Positions 16,665 through 25,960 are shown, counted from the first letter of the stretch. The stretch is DNA of 43,002 nt from Candidatus Ruminococcus intestinipullorum (GCA_018883985.1 JAHLFA010000066.1:1-43002); one strand, 5' to 3'. Notes: generated by a model not told the origin, from the letters alone. Program-made: numbers and translations.

Positions 16665-19061
16665 TTATGCTAGCCCGTGTTCTTCTAGCCATACTACCCA
16701 GGTATTCTTTCCTTCTTGTACTTTTCTAGCTCGTACAGTGAATTCCAAAATCGTAAGTCCTGTAAATATAAGGAATAGGACTAGAAGGAAGATGAGGCAG
16801 CCTTGTATACTTTCTCCACCACTTATAGTACTTCGGAACGCTTCTACAGTATAGGTAAATGGTACCCAGTCATGAAGATAAGGTACAAATGAACCAGAAA
16901 GTTCATAAGGATATGTTCCTACAGAACCAGCTAGCTGCATTACCATAAAGATTAACATTAGGAAGCTTCCTACACGACCAAGTAGACTGGTGAAGAAATA
17001 CATTACTGACATGAAGGCAAGCGATGCTACACATGCTACCAAAATCGTCTTTCCAATTTCTACTGGCGTAAAGCCATCAAATATATGTAGTGCAGTAATC
17101 ATGACCACAGCCTGAAGAATTGAGGTCAGGTAGAGAACAGATGCTTTGCTTAGCCACCAGCGAAAACCAGATTTCATCTCTCCAGCATAACTGGTTAGAG
17201 GGTACATTAAACAAAATGCAATACAGCCAACCCAAAGTCCTACGGACATCATGTATGGAGCCATAGCATGACCGTTGTTTGGTACTTCTGTAATTTGTGT
17301 TTCTTCTGTATCTACTGGTGCGGCAAACATATCCACAGCTAAATCAGATGTATTCGTTTCTTGAATTTGATCGGCACCGTTGCCCAATTCTTTGGATAAT
17401 GTATCGGCACCTTCTGAAACTTGATTGATTCCGTCACCTAGTTCACGGCTTCCATTTGAAAGCTGTTTAGCACCATCACTAATCTGTCCAGCTCCATCTG
17501 TTAGCTTTGTTACACCCTCTGTCAATGCATTGTTGTTTGAAGTAAGTTGCAAAGCTCCAGAGACGAGTGCATCTGTTCCAGCTTTTATTTGTTGACTTCC
17601 TTGTGCTAGCTCTCCCAGACCATTGTTTAAATCTGAGGCTCCCTTTCTAAGTATGGATGTTCCTTGTTTTTGCAGTTGGTCAGCTCCCGAAGCAGCAGTA
17701 GAAATGCTTTCTACCAGTACAGGTGTTTGTTCTGCCAGTGAAGATGTTCCAGCCTGAAGCTGTCCAAGACCGTTTTGAAGAGAATCTACTCCGTTTTGTA
17801 CAGCAAAAATACCATTCTGAAGCTCTGGGATTTTTGATGCCAGTTGTGTACTTCCAGCTGCTGCCTCATCGACGCCGTAAGTATAGGCAGCTACTCCAGC
17901 AGAAAATAAATCTGCCTGTTGTCCAATTGCTACCAGTTGATTTTTTATTTCTTCAGGTATTCCTTCTGTGCTTGCAAGAGCAGATAGTGCCTGATTAAGT
18001 GCAGAAGCGCCGTCACGCAATGACTGAGAATTAGAAGCAGCAGACTGAAGACCAGAGCTAAGTGCGTCTGCACCGTTTTTTAGTCCAGCAGCTCCATCAG
18101 ATAGGGAGGCAATTCCACCTGAAAGCTGTTTAGCACCGTCACTTAATGAAACGGCACCGTCATTGAGTGCATTGGCTGCATCTGGAAGAGTAGATACTGC
18201 AGCATTTAGTTGGGACAGTCCTGTATTGAGTGCTGTCATATTATCGTCCACACTCGCTGCACCGTTTGCCAAATCAGAACTACCTTTCTGTGCATCGTTT
18301 ACACCGTTGTCCAATGCACTTACACCATTTTGCAGTTCCTTTGTTCCTGCGGCCATAGTGTTGACACCATCGGTATATTGATTAAGTCCCATTTTCAGTT
18401 CTGTGCTCCCATCAGCGAATACAAGAGCACTATCTGAAAGTACTTGCAGATTTTCGGTGATTGTTTGATTTCCGCTGGAAAGCTTATTTGCACCATTTTT
18501 TAGTTCGCCCGAACCGTCAGCTGCTTTGTGCATTCCATCGCCTACCTCTGAGATTTTTTCAAAAAGTACTTCTGCATATGTTTTTGTGACTTCTTCTCGT
18601 ACAGAGCTTTCCAGTTCTTTCATGGCACTTTCGCCCATTTTGGAAGCAATGTAATTCGTACCAGGGTTTGTTTCATAGGTCAGTGTCATCTTCTTGGGGT
18701 TCACATCTGTTAGTGATGCGGCATTAGCCGAAAAATCCTCTGGTATTGTGATGACCATATAGTATGTACCGTCTTTAAGTCCCTGCTGTGCTGCAGTTTC
18801 CGATGGGAACTGAAAATCTAGAGAGTCGTTGTCCTTTAGTTCGTCCATCAGGCTTTCTCCAATATTTAGCTCTTGATCTACATAGGTAACTGGCATATCA
18901 TGATTAATGACTGCCACGGGAAGCTTATCAATATTTCCATATGGATCCCATATAGACCCAAGAAATAATGTAGTGTAGATTGTTGGAATCACAATAACTG
19001 CAACGATAACAATTAGAAGCATTTTATTTTTGAATAGCTTCTTCCATTCTTGTTTCAGCAT
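16665..19061 (-). CDS. YhgE/Pip-type large membrane protein with long repetitive extracytoplasmic segment
   Basis: A 798-residue protein. An N-terminal transmembrane segment (residues 14-34) is preceded by basic residues. Then comes the YhgE/Pip conserved region (SIWDPYGNIDKLPVAVIN) and about 400 residues of repeats of the form xLxxGxxxLxxGAxxL (e.g. LSDGAKQLSGGIASL) predicted to be helical. Finally there are five or six membrane spans from about residue 600 with an ABC-2-permease-like look. Relatives include the Lactococcus phage infection protein Pip and ESX/type VII-linked YhgE proteins. AAGGAG precedes the start. It is divergent from a TetR gene, which probably represses it, consistent with an export or stress-efflux role. 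Confidence 0.88.
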   Translation of the reverse strand: MLKQEWKKLFKNKMLLIVIVAVIVIPTIYTTLFLGSIWDPYGNIDKLPVAVINHDMPVTYVDQELNIGESLMDELKDNDSLDFQFPSETAAQQGLKDGTYYMVITIPEDFSANAASLTDVNPKKMTLTYETNPGTNYIASKMGESAMKELESSVREEVTKTYAEVLFEKISEVGDGMHKAADGSGELKNGANKLSSGNQTITENLQVLSDSALVFADGSTELKMGLNQYTDGVNTMAAGTKELQNGVSALDNGVNDAQKGSSDLANGAASVDDNMTALNTGLSQLNAAVSTLPDAANALNDGAVSLSDGAKQLSGGIASLSDGAAGLKNGADALSSGLQSAASNSQSLRDGASALNQALSALASTEGIPEEIKNQLVAIGQQADLFSAGVAAYTYGVDEAAAGSTQLASKIPELQNGIFAVQNGVDSLQNGLGQLQAGTSSLAEQTPVLVESISTAASGADQLQKQGTSILRKGASDLNNGLGELAQGSQQIKAGTDALVSGALQLTSNNNALTEGVTKLTDGAGQISDGAKQLSNGSRELGDGINQVSEGADTLSKELGNGADQIQETNTSDLAVDMFAAPVDTEETQITEVPNNGHAMAPYMMSVGLWVGCIAFCLMYPLTSYAGEMKSGFRWWLSKASVLYLTSILQAVVMITALHIFDGFTPVEIGKTILVACVASLAFMSVMYFFTSLLGRVGSFLMLIFMVMQLAGSVGTYPYELSGSFVPYLHDWVPFTYTVEAFRSTISGGESIQGCLIFLLVLFLIFTGLTILEFTVRARKVQEGKNTWVVWLEEHGLA

Positions 19062-19096
19062 TTGCTTTATCTCCTTTCCATTTTACAACATTTATT

Positions 19097-19197
19097 CCAT
19101 TAATAGATACCGTGTTGATTTTCTTAACGTGATGAATTATAGTGAAATTAGAGAAAAGATACAACCATTAATGTAATGCTATTTTGTCTGTTAATGG
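19097..19197. promoter_or_regulatory. Putative TetR operators in the yhgE/tetR intergenic region
   Basis: The heptamer CCATTAA occurs at 19097-19103 and 19165-19171 and as its complement TTAATGG at 19191-19197. The last two form an inverted pair with a 19-bp spacer. Three copies in 195 bp between divergent genes suggest binding sites for the adjacent TetR protein. Inference only. Confidence 0.4.
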
Positions 19198-19256
19198 ATA
19201 AATAAGCAACATGGTGTCTATTATTTATTTTTATTTTAGAAAAGGAGAAATGTACT

Positions 19257-19847
19257 ATGGCAAAAAATATGGATCGTCGGGTTCGCAAGACAAGGAGTCA
19301 ACTCCGTCACGGACTGGCAGAACTTTTGAAAGAAAAAAGCATAAAGGAAATTACGGTCAAAGAGTTGGTTGAAAAGGTGGATATCAATCGCTCCACTTTC
19401 TACCTGCACTATACAGATATCTACGATATGATGGAAAAGATTGAGAATGAATTGATTGGAGAGATTGAGGAATTGGTTCATACCTATCCAGTAAGCCCAT
19501 TCAATGAAGACAGCTTTCCATTCATCGAGGATATTTTCTCTATACTGGCAGAGAATCGAGATATCTGTACCGCTTTGCTTGGACCAAACGGCGATATATC
19601 CTTTCTGCATCGGATAGAGTATCTTCTTGCCGAACACAGCCTGAACGCATTGAAGGAAACATTTCCAGAGAAGATGGATGATTTGAAGTACTACTATGCA
19701 TTCTGTCTTTCTGGCTGCATCGGTTTGGTCAAGACATGGCTGTCAAAAGGCTCCTCTGTCAGTCCTCAGCATATGGCAGAGCTTACATTTAAACTCATTA
19801 TGAATGCACTGCAGGGCTTTTATCCAGATTTAGAATTATTAACATAG
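19257..19847 (+). CDS. TetR/AcrR-family transcriptional regulator
   Basis: A 196-residue protein. The N-terminal HTH (residues 8-60) reads RVRKTRSQLRHGLAELLKEK, then ITVKELVEKVDINRSTFYLHY, an unmistakable TetR recognition helix. The C-terminal ligand domain resembles the TetR_C group seen with DhaS-like regulators. AAAGGAGAAA precedes the ATG. It is divergent from the YhgE-like gene, the common arrangement for a local repressor of a membrane export protein. The inducer is unknown. Confidence 0.92.
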   Translation: MAKNMDRRVRKTRSQLRHGLAELLKEKSIKEITVKELVEKVDINRSTFYLHYTDIYDMMEKIENELIGEIEELVHTYPVSPFNEDSFPFIEDIFSILAENRDICTALLGPNGDISFLHRIEYLLAEHSLNALKETFPEKMDDLKYYYAFCLSGCIGLVKTWLSKGSSVSPQHMAELTFKLIMNALQGFYPDLELLT

Positions 19848-19879
19848 ATAGATTCTCACTATTCCTAAAATGTATTTTA

Positions 19880-19909
19880 TTGTCAGTTCCAGCCAGCTTG
19901 TAGTATACT
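19880..19909 (+). promoter_or_regulatory. Candidate promoter of the 19956 / kinase-STAND pair
   Basis: TTGTCA (19880-19885), 18-bp spacer, TATACT (19904-19909), 46 bp before the GTG start. Reasonable but not consensus. Confidence 0.5.
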
Positions 19910-19955
19910 GAAATCATTGAGAGAACTACATAAGTGAAAGTATAGGGTATTACAT

Positions 19956-21170
19956 GTGATTTATTATACAGAGGCTTTAGACTTCCAAGCTGAAACATTA
20001 TCACCTGACGAGGAAGGGTATGAAGAGAGGTTATTAGAAATTGCGTCGCTCTTTCGAGATTTTGGAGAGGCTTTTACAGCGTTTTTAGTAGAACATGGTT
20101 ATAAAGGGGATGTATCTGATGTAGAAGCAAAGGCAGAGTTTCTTCGGGAAAGATATAAGATGGCAGGGATTAAGACTCCTAGAGATTTTAAGGAGTGGTT
20201 TCGTCCAAATAAACAGCTAAAAAGAGAAACGATGATTCCTATTTGTTTTGTATTTCAGCTTGGATTGGAGGAAACAAATGAATTTCTTCGGTGTGTTTGC
20301 TTAGAGAGGGGATTAGACTGTCACACGTTAAATGAAGCGATATATTACTTTTGTATTAAAAATAAATATTCTTACCATGATGCCAAGGAGCTTATCGATA
20401 GAATACCAAAGCTGAAAAAAATAAAAGCAATTCCAAAACAAGAAATACTGTATACAGGAACCGTACGAGAGTATGTTGACAGTATAAAAGAGAAGGAACA
20501 ACTTGTAGAATATCTTACAGAAAATAGGGAGAATTTCCAATATAATAATGTAACGGCAATTCAATATATCAAAGAGTTATGGGGTGAAATTTCTATAGAA
20601 ACATCAGAGTTTGATGGTTGGGCAGTGAAAGAAAGTCATTTTATAGATGAGGCTTATAATAGATTTGAAATGAAAGCAGACGATTACGCTCTTGTAAATA
20701 AGGAGTCCTCCACATGGAGTATTTTTTCCCAGATTGTTGGGTTAAGAAATTATCAAAAAAATGAATATGGGATGAAATATAATCGTTCGCTAGCAACAGT
20801 ATTAAGCAGTAATGCGTTGATGCCGTTAAATGCCAGCTATTGTTTTCCTAGTCAACACAGTATTGATAAGGTACTTCGTGGGGAGCAAGGGGAAAATGAG
20901 CTTGTAAGAAAAATTTTGATTCTTCTTATTTTCTATAAGTATTGGGTTGAGAAAATAGTGGAGAATGGAGATATTTTCTATGAAGCAAAGCGTAGAGATG
21001 CCGCTGAGTGTTTGGAAACAATAGATCAATACTTATTGGATGCAGGCTATCCAGTATTATATGCAGGCAATCCATATGATTGGATTTTTAAATGGTCATT
21101 AAATAGTGAACATCCTTTGGAGGCTTTTAGAACTTATATGGGGGAGGTTTTTGCTGTTAAGGAAGAATAG
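19956..21170 (+). CDS. Uncharacterised protein with HTH-like helical N-terminal region, partner of the kinase-STAND gene
   Basis: 404 residues, starting at GTG (an overlapping ATG two bases earlier is followed at once by a stop). No transmembrane segment is seen. Residues about 58-135 look like a Cro/XRE-like all-helical bundle. The run RETMIPICFVFQLGLEETNEFLR followed by LNEAIYYFCIKN mimics the last helices of regulators in which 'G-L-S-L-E-E-T' marks the HTH scaffold. The remaining 270 residues are charged and helical without a motif I can name. It is 72 bp upstream of the kinase-STAND gene on the same strand, suggesting a two-gene unit. It may be a DNA-binding or adaptor protein controlled by the kinase; function unknown. 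Confidence 0.6.
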   Translation: MIYYTEALDFQAETLSPDEEGYEERLLEIASLFRDFGEAFTAFLVEHGYKGDVSDVEAKAEFLRERYKMAGIKTPRDFKEWFRPNKQLKRETMIPICFVFQLGLEETNEFLRCVCLERGLDCHTLNEAIYYFCIKNKYSYHDAKELIDRIPKLKKIKAIPKQEILYTGTVREYVDSIKEKEQLVEYLTENRENFQYNNVTAIQYIKELWGEISIETSEFDGWAVKESHFIDEAYNRFEMKADDYALVNKESSTWSIFSQIVGLRNYQKNEYGMKYNRSLATVLSSNALMPLNASYCFPSQHSIDKVLRGEQGENELVRKILILLIFYKYWVEKIVENGDIFYEAKRRDAAECLETIDQYLLDAGYPVLYAGNPYDWIFKWSLNSEHPLEAFRTYMGEVFAVKEE

Positions 21171-21242
21171 ATAGCAAAGGTAAAACCTAAATAAAAGATG
21201 TCTATGGTACGATAGCTATATCAGAAAAAGAGGTGAGAAACT

Positions 21243-23735
21243 ATGGATCATAGAAATGCTTTACAGCCCCAGACACTACTTTCTTTTACAAGTAAAAAAG
21301 GAGAGGTAATTCAATATAAAATAGAAGGTGAAATTGGGCGAGGGGGATCTTGTATCGTATATGAAGTGTCAAGAAGGACACAAACAGGGGATAAAACATT
21401 CTATCGGATGAAAGAATATTATCCATACAAACAAAATATTCATCGAGAGAGTGATGGAACATTAAAACCATTGCAGCAGGAGGAAGAAGAGTTTCAGATA
21501 GGAAAAGAGAAATTCCAAAGGGATTTTTCACGGACAAATCAATTGTTTTATTCCAATTCCAACTACGCTTCTATGGTAAATCAATTGGATATTTTTGAGA
21601 AAAATGGAACGTCCTATATTGTATCTACCTACTCCTCAAAGAAAACATTAGCCGTATATAAACCAGATAGTCTCAAAGAGTGTATAACATTAGTGAAACA
21701 TGTAGCCTATGTTTTATGTAATATACATAAGGCAGGCTATCTGTATTTGGATACAAAACCAGAGAATATTTTAGTGGTAGAAGGAGCCACGAAGCAAGTA
21801 CAGTTATTTGATTTTGATTCACTTCTTTCCATTTCAGAGCTTACGAGCTTTATAAAATTACAACGTAGTGATATTAGAGTTTCCTACTCAAGGGGATTTG
21901 CACCAATAGAGCTGCAGAAAGCAAATATAAAAAGAATCGGGCCATATACAGATGTATTTGGCGTTGGAGCCTTGTTATTTTATCTTTTATTTGGTTATAC
22001 CCCAACGGCACCTCAGTGTAGAACAACGGCAGTCTATGATTTCTCTAGTATTTCTTATAATACAAAGCAATGTGATAATAAAATCTTTAGAGCCTTGGAG
22101 AAGTTTTTTCATTGTACGATTGCCGTTTATTATGCTGACCGTTACCAAACAATGGAGGAGGCATTTCGAGCATTAGAAAAGCTGGAAAGATATGCAGATA
22201 CGCTTGTTCCAAGAATTTATTCTACACATATAGAGAAAGAGAGAATCTTGTTTGGGCGTGAGGAAGAGCTTGCTCAAATGGATAGAGTTTTAGAAAATCC
22301 AGAACATTCCCTGGTATTTGTCACAGGAATGGGAGGGATTGGAAAAAGTTCATTTCTTAGGGAGTATTTATTTACCCGTCGTGATAAATTTGATGTAATT
22401 CTATATGTTCCATATATGGGAAGTATAGAAGCTACAATAATTAATGATAATACAATTACAATTAACACCTTGCGACAGGAAGAAGAGCGAGAGTCAGATA
22501 CAAGATATTTTGAAAAGAAATTGCAGAGGATGAAGGAACTTTTACATGGAACCTCTTCTATTTTGGTAATTGATAATTTTATAGGAAAACTTGATGATAA
22601 GTTGTGGGCTGTTCTACAAACGGGCATTCAGGTAATATTAGTTAGCCGTCAACACTATTCATATAAAAACAGTTTTGAATTACAACTTCATAGAATTTCC
22701 AAGTTAGAGGCATTACGGCAGCTTTTTGAATATCATTTGGGACGAAAAATTTCTCGTGAGGAGGAAAGAGCTTTTGAGAAACTTGTTCATAGTGTAGGTG
22801 GACATACACTGGTGTTAGAATTGATTGCAAAGCAAATTGTAAATAGTTATCTTACAGTAGATAAGGCTTTATATTTAGCTGAGAAAGATGGATTTACGGC
22901 GATTGGTTCGGAAAAGATAGACTATGAGAAAGATGAGAAATCTTTTAATGATACCATAGGAAATTTGATTGATTTTCTATTCAAGGAAAATGAACTTTCA
23001 GAGTCTAAAAGGATATTATTGAAACTATTATCTCTTTTGGGAAGTCATGGAATAGAAATAAATCAATTTCAAGAAAGTTTAGACCTGATATCAAAGGATG
23101 AGATTCATGAATTAATCAAAGAGGGATGGGTTTTACAATCAGGTGAAGTAATTTTTCTACACCAGGTTATTTGGGAGGCAATACATCGTTGGGAATGGAT
23201 CTCTCGTTTTCTTGTGGAGGCAGATAAGTTTTTATTGTATTTTTACACAGAAATTCAGCTCCAACCTATAAAGCATCAATTTGTAAGACAAGCAAGGGAA
23301 ATTCTCCTCCGATGTAAGAGAGAGAAAGCAATTTGCAATTTATCCAGTTACAAGAAATTACATCCTATTACTGTTTTAAATACACCACTTTATAAAGAAG
23401 AGTATATATTAGAGCAATCTAGGATAATCTTTAAGAACTATACACAGTATGATTCTAAGATGATAATGAAACTGTTTCATATCGTAGTTGAAATTCATAT
23501 GAAGAATGGACAAAGAAAAGAGGCAGTACATGTGCTAAAGCAAGCAAAGCATCTTGCAAAGCAAGCAAAACAACACTCCATGTATGCTCTATATTATAAT
23601 ATGGTATCGGAATATTATGATATTCTTTTAAATGGTGCGTATGATGCAGAAACGATGGAAGAGAAAAGATTATTGAAAAAGTTGCTTAGGTCAGTTTACA
23701 AGGAACTACACGCAGACCGTGAAACGGGCTGCTGA
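21243..23735 (+). pseudogene. Protein kinase-STAND NTPase-TPR gene, 5' part, interrupted by mobile element
   Basis: 830 codons; the first 816 are native and the last 14 come from the inserted element. Kinase domain (about 22-315): Gly-rich loop GRGGS 32-36, Lys57 in MKEYYP, catalytic loop YLDTKPEN (Asp170, Lys172, Asn175), metal-binding Asp190 in DFD (DFG variant), APIE 220-223. STAND/NB-ARC-like NTPase (about 330-620): Walker A TGMGGIGKSS 361-370, Walker B ILVIDNF 440-446, LVSRQ 466-470, GGHTLVLEL 519-527. After about 700, helices resembling TPRs begin. The remainder of the TPR region is at 31306-31812. All catalytic residues are intact, so this half may still make an active, truncated protein. 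Role unknown: signalling or STAND-type defence. Confidence 0.85.
23692..23711 (+). repeat. Left terminal inverted repeat of the element
   Basis: CAGTTTACAAGGAACTACAC; it matches the complement of the right end with one mismatch. It is the element-side half of attL. Confidence 0.93.
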
Positions 23736-23824
23736 CAACAAACGGCGCTATGCTCCCGGCTGGGTGCATAGCACCTGTTTGTTGCGGGGGTTTCCAAAGG
23801 GGGCAGCGCCCCATTTGGCACACG

Positions 23825-23855
23825 ACTTTGCGGAGCAAAGTGTAGTGTGTTATAC
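23825..23855 (+). other. oriT of MobV/pMV158 type
   Basis: A 7-bp hairpin ACTTTGC-GGA-GCAAAGT (23825-23841) runs into TAGTGTGTTATAC (23843-23855). The sequence TAGTGTG/TTA is the nick site of the MobM relaxase of pMV158, and the flanking AAGT-TAGTGTGTTATAC context also agrees. The predicted nick is between 23849 and 23850 on the plus strand. The cognate MobV gene is at 28506. About 120 bp of non-coding DNA separates this site from the left end. Confidence 0.82.
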
Positions 23856-24434
23856 GCTCTGTCGGCGTTGCCCTGAAAATACCGTTGCCGCCGGGGAGGG
23901 CAAGGGCATTTGACGCGGCAGGAAAGCAGGGCTTTGTTTGGGGCTGGTAAGCCGGAAACAAAGGGCTGATTTCAGCAGCAGACAGGGCGTATTATGAAAG
24001 CCCCCGTCCCTCGTCCTCCGCCCCCGGCCTATGGGACAAAAAGTCCCAAAGCTCTGGACACCGTGACCAGATGTGTGGCCACACTCCGGGAAAAGTAGCA
24101 GGACGGCAGGAAACCGTCAAGGCTGAAATGAATGGGCTGACGCCCGGCCTTGACCGTTCCCCGCCGCCCCGCTGGATGGGTGGACAAGGTGGCCAATCCC
24201 TAAAAGTGTTTGGCCGCACTCGTTCATTTTGGGGCCTTTCTTCTCCCAAAATTGAAATGGGCGGGAAAGCCCTAAAATGGCTTTCCCGCCTTGATTACCC
24301 ATTAGCAAAGACGGGCGAGACTGTCAACGGCGGCGCTGAAAGCGCCGTTCATCTTGACCGTTGACTGGCTCGCCTGGCTTTGCTACTGCCCGTAAGAGAT
24401 GGAAAAACAAGATGGAAAACAAGGTTAAAAATGG
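23856..24434 (+). other. Gene-free, hairpin-dense left region of the element
   Basis: No credible gene is seen here. Several strong inverted repeats are present: GGCCAA/TTGGCC (24191-24215), TTTTGGG/CCCAAAA (24227-24251), a perfect 12-bp stem GGCGGGAAAGCC/GGCTTTCCCGCC (24260-24290), and a nested structure at 24303-24385 (separate entry). The density suggests a single-strand origin, a relaxosome or replication region, or a structured RNA upstream of the efflux gene. Short open frames in it are high-GC chance frames. Confidence 0.6.
24303..24385. repeat. Nested 83-nt stem structure
   Basis: Concentric complementary blocks in the right order: TAGCAAAG/CTTTGCTA (24303, 24378), GGCGAG/CTCGCC (24314, 24369), GTCAACGG/CCGTTGAC (24323, 24358) and an inner GGCGC/GCGCC hairpin. 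Together they form one long, slightly bulged stem covering the whole segment. Confidence 0.8.
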
Positions 24435-24464
24435 TTGACAAGTCTATCGGATGTGTGTTATACT
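24435..24464 (+). promoter_or_regulatory. Promoter of the Mef-like gene
   Basis: TTGACA (24435-24440), 18-bp spacer, TATACT (24459-24464). The transcript would start about 24471, leaving a 270-nt leader before the efflux gene. Confidence 0.82.
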
Positions 24465-24498
24465 GTGCGACAGTTTGAGATTGGAAGGAGGCTTACGT

Positions 24499-24519
24499 AT
24501 GTTAATTTGTGTACGCTAA
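24499..24519 (+). CDS. Six-residue leader peptide (MLICVR)
   Basis: ATG at 24499 follows AAGGAGG by 7 nt and the frame stops after six codons: Met-Leu-Ile-Cys-Val-Arg. It lies at the front of a long leader with tandem terminator-like hairpins, as in ribosome-mediated attenuation of macrolide and other antibiotic resistance genes. Drug-stalled ribosomes on this peptide could change the fold downstream. The mechanism is inferred. Confidence 0.7.
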   Translation: MLICVR

Positions 24520-24546
24520 TAAGCAATAAAAAGTAGAAGTACCTTT

Positions 24547-24693
24547 CCACATGATGGTGGGCTTTTTTTGCGTGCGTATGCAAAGGAACACGTAGGTTTG
24601 ACACGAGCAGTCTTTGAACTGTATCGTGGTGTTTTTTCGTGCTTTGTTGTTATGCAGGCGTCTGCCCTCTCTGTGGGACAACGCCTGCTTTTT
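24547..24693 (+). promoter_or_regulatory. Attenuator region with three tandem terminator-like hairpins
   Basis: First: CCAC/GTGG stem (24547-24560) followed by seven Ts. Second: CACGA..AGT / ACT..TCGTG (about 24602-24629) followed by six Ts at 24632. Third and strongest: GCAGGCGT / ACGCCTGC (24654-24661, 24681-24688) with an inner CCC/GGG pairing, followed by five Ts. All lie between the leader peptide and the efflux gene, so default transcription should stop before it. Confidence 0.72.
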
Positions 24694-24739
24694 ATTGCAG
24701 AAACAAAGGAACAATGCAATAAAAAAGGAGGTTCGCATT

Positions 24740-25960
24740 ATGACCCAAAACAACAATTCATGGAGAAAAACTTATTTTACACTTCTTGCCGGACAAGCAA
24801 TATCCTTTATTAGCAGCGGTATTTTGCAAATGGCCATTATCTTTTATTTGGTTGCGAAAACTAATTCTGCAATCATATTGACGGCGGCAACACTGATTGG
24901 ATTTTTGCCGCAAGCCTGTTTAGGCCCGTTTGCAGGTGCTTTTGTTGACCGGCACAGCCGTAAAAGCGTAATGATTGGTGCGGATTTGATAATTGCCGCC
25001 GCTGGCGGTATTCTGGCGCTGGTGGCGTTTTACATGGAATTGCCCGTATGGTCTATTATGGTTGTCCTGTTAATCCGAAGTGCGGGAACTGCTTTTCATT
25101 CTCCAGCATTCAGCGCAGCAACACCTATGATTGTGCCAAAAGAGGAACTTACAAAATGCGCTGGTTACACGCAGACCATGCAAGCAGTAAGTGCGATTAT
25201 CAGTCCAGCTGCCGCAGCGTTTTTATATGCTGTTTGGCCTCTTAATGCAATTATATTGTTAGATATTGTGGGTGCAATCCTTGCCTGTGTGACTGTTGCG
25301 ATTTCGTCCATACCAACGCCTGAACTATGTCCAGAAACGAAAAGACAACAGTTTTTACAGGATATGAAAGAGGGGTATGTGGTATTAAAGCAAAACAGGG
25401 GCCTCTTTGCTCTGCTCTGGATTGGTGTAATTTATATGTTCTTTTATATGCCAATCAGTACGCTTTTTCCTCTCATCTGTATGTCATACTTCAAAGGAAC
25501 ACCGGCCCATGCCTCTGCCGCTGAAATTGCTTTTGCGGTTGGTATGCTGCTTGGCGGAGTCATTCTGAGCATTTGGGGCGGTTTTAAGAAACGGCGGTAC
25601 ACCATCGGTCTTTCCGTTCTCCTGATGGGCGTTAGCAATATGCTCTCCGGGCTTTTGCCGCCAGACGCATTTCTTGTCTTTGTTGTGTGCTGTACTGTTA
25701 TGGGAATTTCCGCTCCATTTTACGGTGTGCAAAATGCGATTTTTCAAGAAACGGTCAAACCAGAATATCTGGGGAGAGTTTTTTCTCTACTGACAAGCGC
25801 CGCTTCCCTCGCCATGCCGTTTGGCCTTGTCATTTCCGGGCCTCTGGCGGAGCGGCTGGGAGTTGAGAAATGGTTTGTCATTTGCGGAATTGGCATTATC
25901 ATCGTTGCGCTTGCCGTATTTTTACTACCCGGTTTGAGAGAGATTGACAATACGCAATAA
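24740..25960 (+). CDS. Mef(A)/Mef(E)-like major facilitator efflux transporter
   Basis: 406 residues from ATG 24740 (AGGAGG 8 nt upstream), close to the 405 of Mef(A). Earlier in-frame codons run through the attenuator and are not used. Twelve membrane spans are expected. Segments recalling Mef proteins include WxxxFxxLxAGQAISFISS, GILQMAIIFYLV, FVDRHSRKSVMIGADLIIAAAG, LTKCAGYTQTMQAVS, FVVCCTVMGIS and KPEYLGRVFSLL. Mef pumps expel 14- and 15-membered macrolides. The usual ABC-F partner msr(D) is absent. It is the only cargo-like gene of the element and is controlled by the leader region. Actual substrate untested. Confidence 0.85.
   Translation: MTQNNNSWRKTYFTLLAGQAISFISSGILQMAIIFYLVAKTNSAIILTAATLIGFLPQACLGPFAGAFVDRHSRKSVMIGADLIIAAAGGILALVAFYMELPVWSIMVVLLIRSAGTAFHSPAFSAATPMIVPKEELTKCAGYTQTMQAVSAIISPAAAAFLYAVWPLNAIILLDIVGAILACVTVAISSIPTPELCPETKRQQFLQDMKEGYVVLKQNRGLFALLWIGVIYMFFYMPISTLFPLICMSYFKGTPAHASAAEIAFAVGMLLGGVILSIWGGFKKRRYTIGLSVLLMGVSNMLSGLLPPDAFLVFVVCCTVMGISAPFYGVQNAIFQETVKPEYLGRVFSLLTSAASLAMPFGLVISGPLAERLGVEKWFVICGIGIIIVALAVFLLPGLREIDNTQ

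Noticed and set aside
17300-18500. Possible tandem DNA repeat or CRISPR-like array
   Set aside because: The periodicity is at protein level (repeated LxxGxxxL units of the YhgE-like protein); the DNA copies are degenerate with no fixed spacer length.
23719-24364. Short open frames in the left region of the element
   Set aside because: No ribosome binding sites, biased composition from hairpins, and they overlap oriT and structured repeats.
24568-24813. 81-codon frame through the attenuator and start of the efflux gene
   Set aside because: It crosses terminator hairpins and continues out of frame into the efflux gene; the MLICVR leader has the better start signals.
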